The notes beneath the pieces are model-generated. The model did not search any database, was not told the origin of the DNA, and saw only the letters and a list, made by a program, of their open reading frames with translations. From positions 2,170,001-2,234,000 of the forward strand of contig NZ_CP018911.1 in NCBI RefSeq assembly GCF_004000605.1: a DNA stretch of 64,000 nt, given 5' to 3'. Shown here in pieces: positions 62,310 to 64,000 of the stretch. The position numbers and the translations under genes were made by a program. The stretch comes from Glycocaulis alkaliphilus. GTDB lineage: Bacteria; Pseudomonadota; Alphaproteobacteria; Caulobacterales; Maricaulaceae. Position 1 is the stretch's first letter. Every line of letters begins with the position of its first letter.

Positions 62310-64000
62310 TCACACCGGCAGCTGTTGTTGTCCGGGAGCGATAGCCTTCTCCCGCTCGGTCTCGGGCAAGCTCACAAATTGATCCGAAGACAGGATGTCG
62401 AAGTCCTTGGCGATCATGCTCACCAGCTCCCGGTATTCCTCTGTCCGCTGATCATTCACATAATTGGCGATCTTTCCGCCCTCCTCGAACTCCAGCAATG
62501 ACCATGAGTGGGTGAGCAGGTTGAGGAATTTACGTTTCTCCCCGCTCCGGTCCTGCAGAGCGTATTTGCGGTAGAGCGCTTTCACATTGTGTGCTCCGTC
62601 ACGCTTCATAGGAAAGGCGAACGAAGCAAAGACGCTCTCATCACGCTGCTCCTCGGTCAGCGGAATTTCGATGATGCCGTTGGACCAGCGGTACGGGCCA
62701 TCCAGCTCGGCAGGCTGCGCGCCTCGCCCCATGGCGGCAGATTTGTGGCTGGCGTTAAAGGAAAGCTGCAACCCCGCCTCGGCCATTGCTTCAATGGTCG
62801 CGCCGCTCCAGCGGAATGACCCGGCCCGGTAGGCAAGCGTAGGCCGTCCGGTAAGCTGCGCCAGCCGGTCCGCGAAGTGCTTCAGGACGAAGTGCGCCCG
62901 GCTCTTGTCGAACTCGTTCATCTGGGACGGCTCAGACGGCAAGTCGTGACGCGCCCCAAAACGCATCGGGCAAAATCTCCGGGTGAGCGTGAAGCTGCAC
63001 GTCCTCCCCCGCATCACCAAGATAGCGGGCCACATCAGCGATCGACTCGCCGAACAGCTCTTCTTCACACATATCGAGAAAGAAGACGTGCCGGGCGCCA
63101 AACTCCTTGCCTATCGCCGCCATTTCCCTGATCCCGGCGCGCCCTTTTGGGTGCTCCCCCCAGATCAGCTTGTTGACGTGGCGGTTTTTCGCCCTGTAGC
63201 GCATGGCCTCGGTATCTACCGTCAGGAAAGCCAGCCGCGAGCCCAGCCGGTTTACCGCCGGACGAGCCGGGCGCGTTCCAAGCAAATTTGCATCCCGCTT
63301 GGGCGCGTACTGCGAGTAGGTTTGCCACTTTCCGGGATCAATAACGCCCCTGGACGCCAGGGCGGAAATGCCATCTGCCAGCTTATGTGCGGCCGCTTCC
63401 TTCTCCGCCTCCGTCAGACGGATTTTCTGCGTATTTTCTGACAGCTTAGTGCGGACGTAGGGCACCTCCTCAAACGGGAAGGCATCAATCTGCAGAAATT
63501 CTGAAAGGCGCCCCAGCAACTCGGCGCGCCTTTGTTGGAGATCCTCAAGCGCATAGATGAATAACCGCTTTCCGGGAAACGCGTTCTCGAAGCGCTCAAG
63601 CTGCATGTTGTAATCAGAGTACGCTAGCGCCTGAGCAAGAAACTTGGCTCTTGCCTTCGGGTTTTCAGGATCGACATATCCCTTGCCCGCATTGTGGACA
63701 AAGTGACTTTCGATCCGCTCGATCGGATCCCTCATGGCGTAGATAAAGGTGAAATCCAAGCCTGAGCGCCGCATCCGCTCAGGCACCCGCTTGATAAGGG
63801 GGTATTTGGTATAGTGGGTGGACGATTCCAGTCCGTATAGATGGGCTTGAGGATCGAACTTCGTCCATCCTGAGAGATACCAGCTCAGCCCTTTCTTCCA
63901 GTTCTCATCGCTCGAAAAGAAATGCGGGTCGTGCGCCTTCTCGTGGGGGCACAGCTGAGGGTGCTGGGACAGATAGCGCAGCATCGCCCGGGTCCCACAC
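62310..64000 (-). pseudogene. sulfotransferase-polysaccharide deacetylase fusion, frameshifted and truncated by window edge
   Basis: One gene in two frames. Frame A (64000 to about 62955): sulfotransferase with CGTRAMLRYLSQHPQL at the window edge and FIYAMRDPIERIESHF as 3'-phosphate site, then a deacetylase start FLTVDTEAMRYRAKNRHVNK and DVQLHAHPEILPD. Frame B (about 62955 to 62310): LPSEPSQMNEFDKSRAHF and LAYRAGSFRWSGATIEAMAE continue the same WalW-like deacetylase. The switch is a +1 shift at ccccaaaa (62954-62961, ttttgggg on the coding strand); removing one base gives an uninterrupted protein. Either a real mutation, a sequencing error in the homopolymers, or recoding. The 5' end lies outside. 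Confidence 0.75.

Overview
The window is a GC-rich, gene-dense chromosomal segment, most likely from a stalked or budding-type alphaproteobacterium (Caulobacterales / Maricaulales / Hyphomonadaceae grade). The evidence is family content: two DUF2336 proteins, DUF1491, DUF6456, a TIGR02301 protein, a short DnaA-domain-IV protein resembling Caulobacter HdaB, a membrane histidine kinase of the DivJ/PleC class, and several near-matches to the CtrA box. I cannot name genus or species from the sequence alone.

Layout. 0-5 kb: a possible gene tail, a DUF2336 protein, a convergent HicAB-type toxin-antitoxin pair, an MscS channel and release factor 3. 5-16 kb: envelope and cell-cycle type genes (BcsB-like exported protein, histidine kinase, SufE, HdaB-like/DUF6456 pair, second DUF2336, MFS exporter). 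16-25 kb: MsrB, an S9 oligopeptidase lipoprotein, then a seven-gene minus-strand TonB energisation operon (DUF3450, long ExbB, short ExbB, two ExbD, TonB, TPR protein). 25.5-33 kb: tRNA-Gln, tRNA-Pro, SppA, DUF3667 protein, and an oligopeptide ABC importer (OppA apart from OppBC). 33-41.7 kb: metabolic genes (PdxH, AroC, NUDIX, metallo-hydrolase) interrupted by two small lower-GC insertions: a probable ADP-ribosyltransferase-fold toxin with a small partner, and a YefM-YoeB module followed by an AT-rich orphan. 41.7-54 kb: acyl-CoA carboxylase beta, FkbM methyltransferase, an MBOAT/SGNH-like acylation pair, 2OG oxygenase, pirin, ParDE, DUF2891, PEP carboxykinase and a DEAD-box helicase. 54-64 kb: a Hen1-like RNA methyltransferase paired with another methyltransferase, then a surface polysaccharide region: WbpM/FlaA1-type epimerase, sulfate activation (CysD, CysN-CysC fusion), two sulfotransferases, and a sulfotransferase-polysaccharide deacetylase gene that is frameshifted and cut by the window edge.

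How parts fit. The right-hand end reads as a production line for sulfated surface polysaccharide: CysD/CysNC make PAPS and the sulfotransferases would consume it. The TonB operon has the composition of TtpC-type TonB systems. Four toxin-antitoxin-like cassettes lie within 50 kb. Five convergent gene pairs end on the same shared CTAG, leaving no room for a terminator between them.
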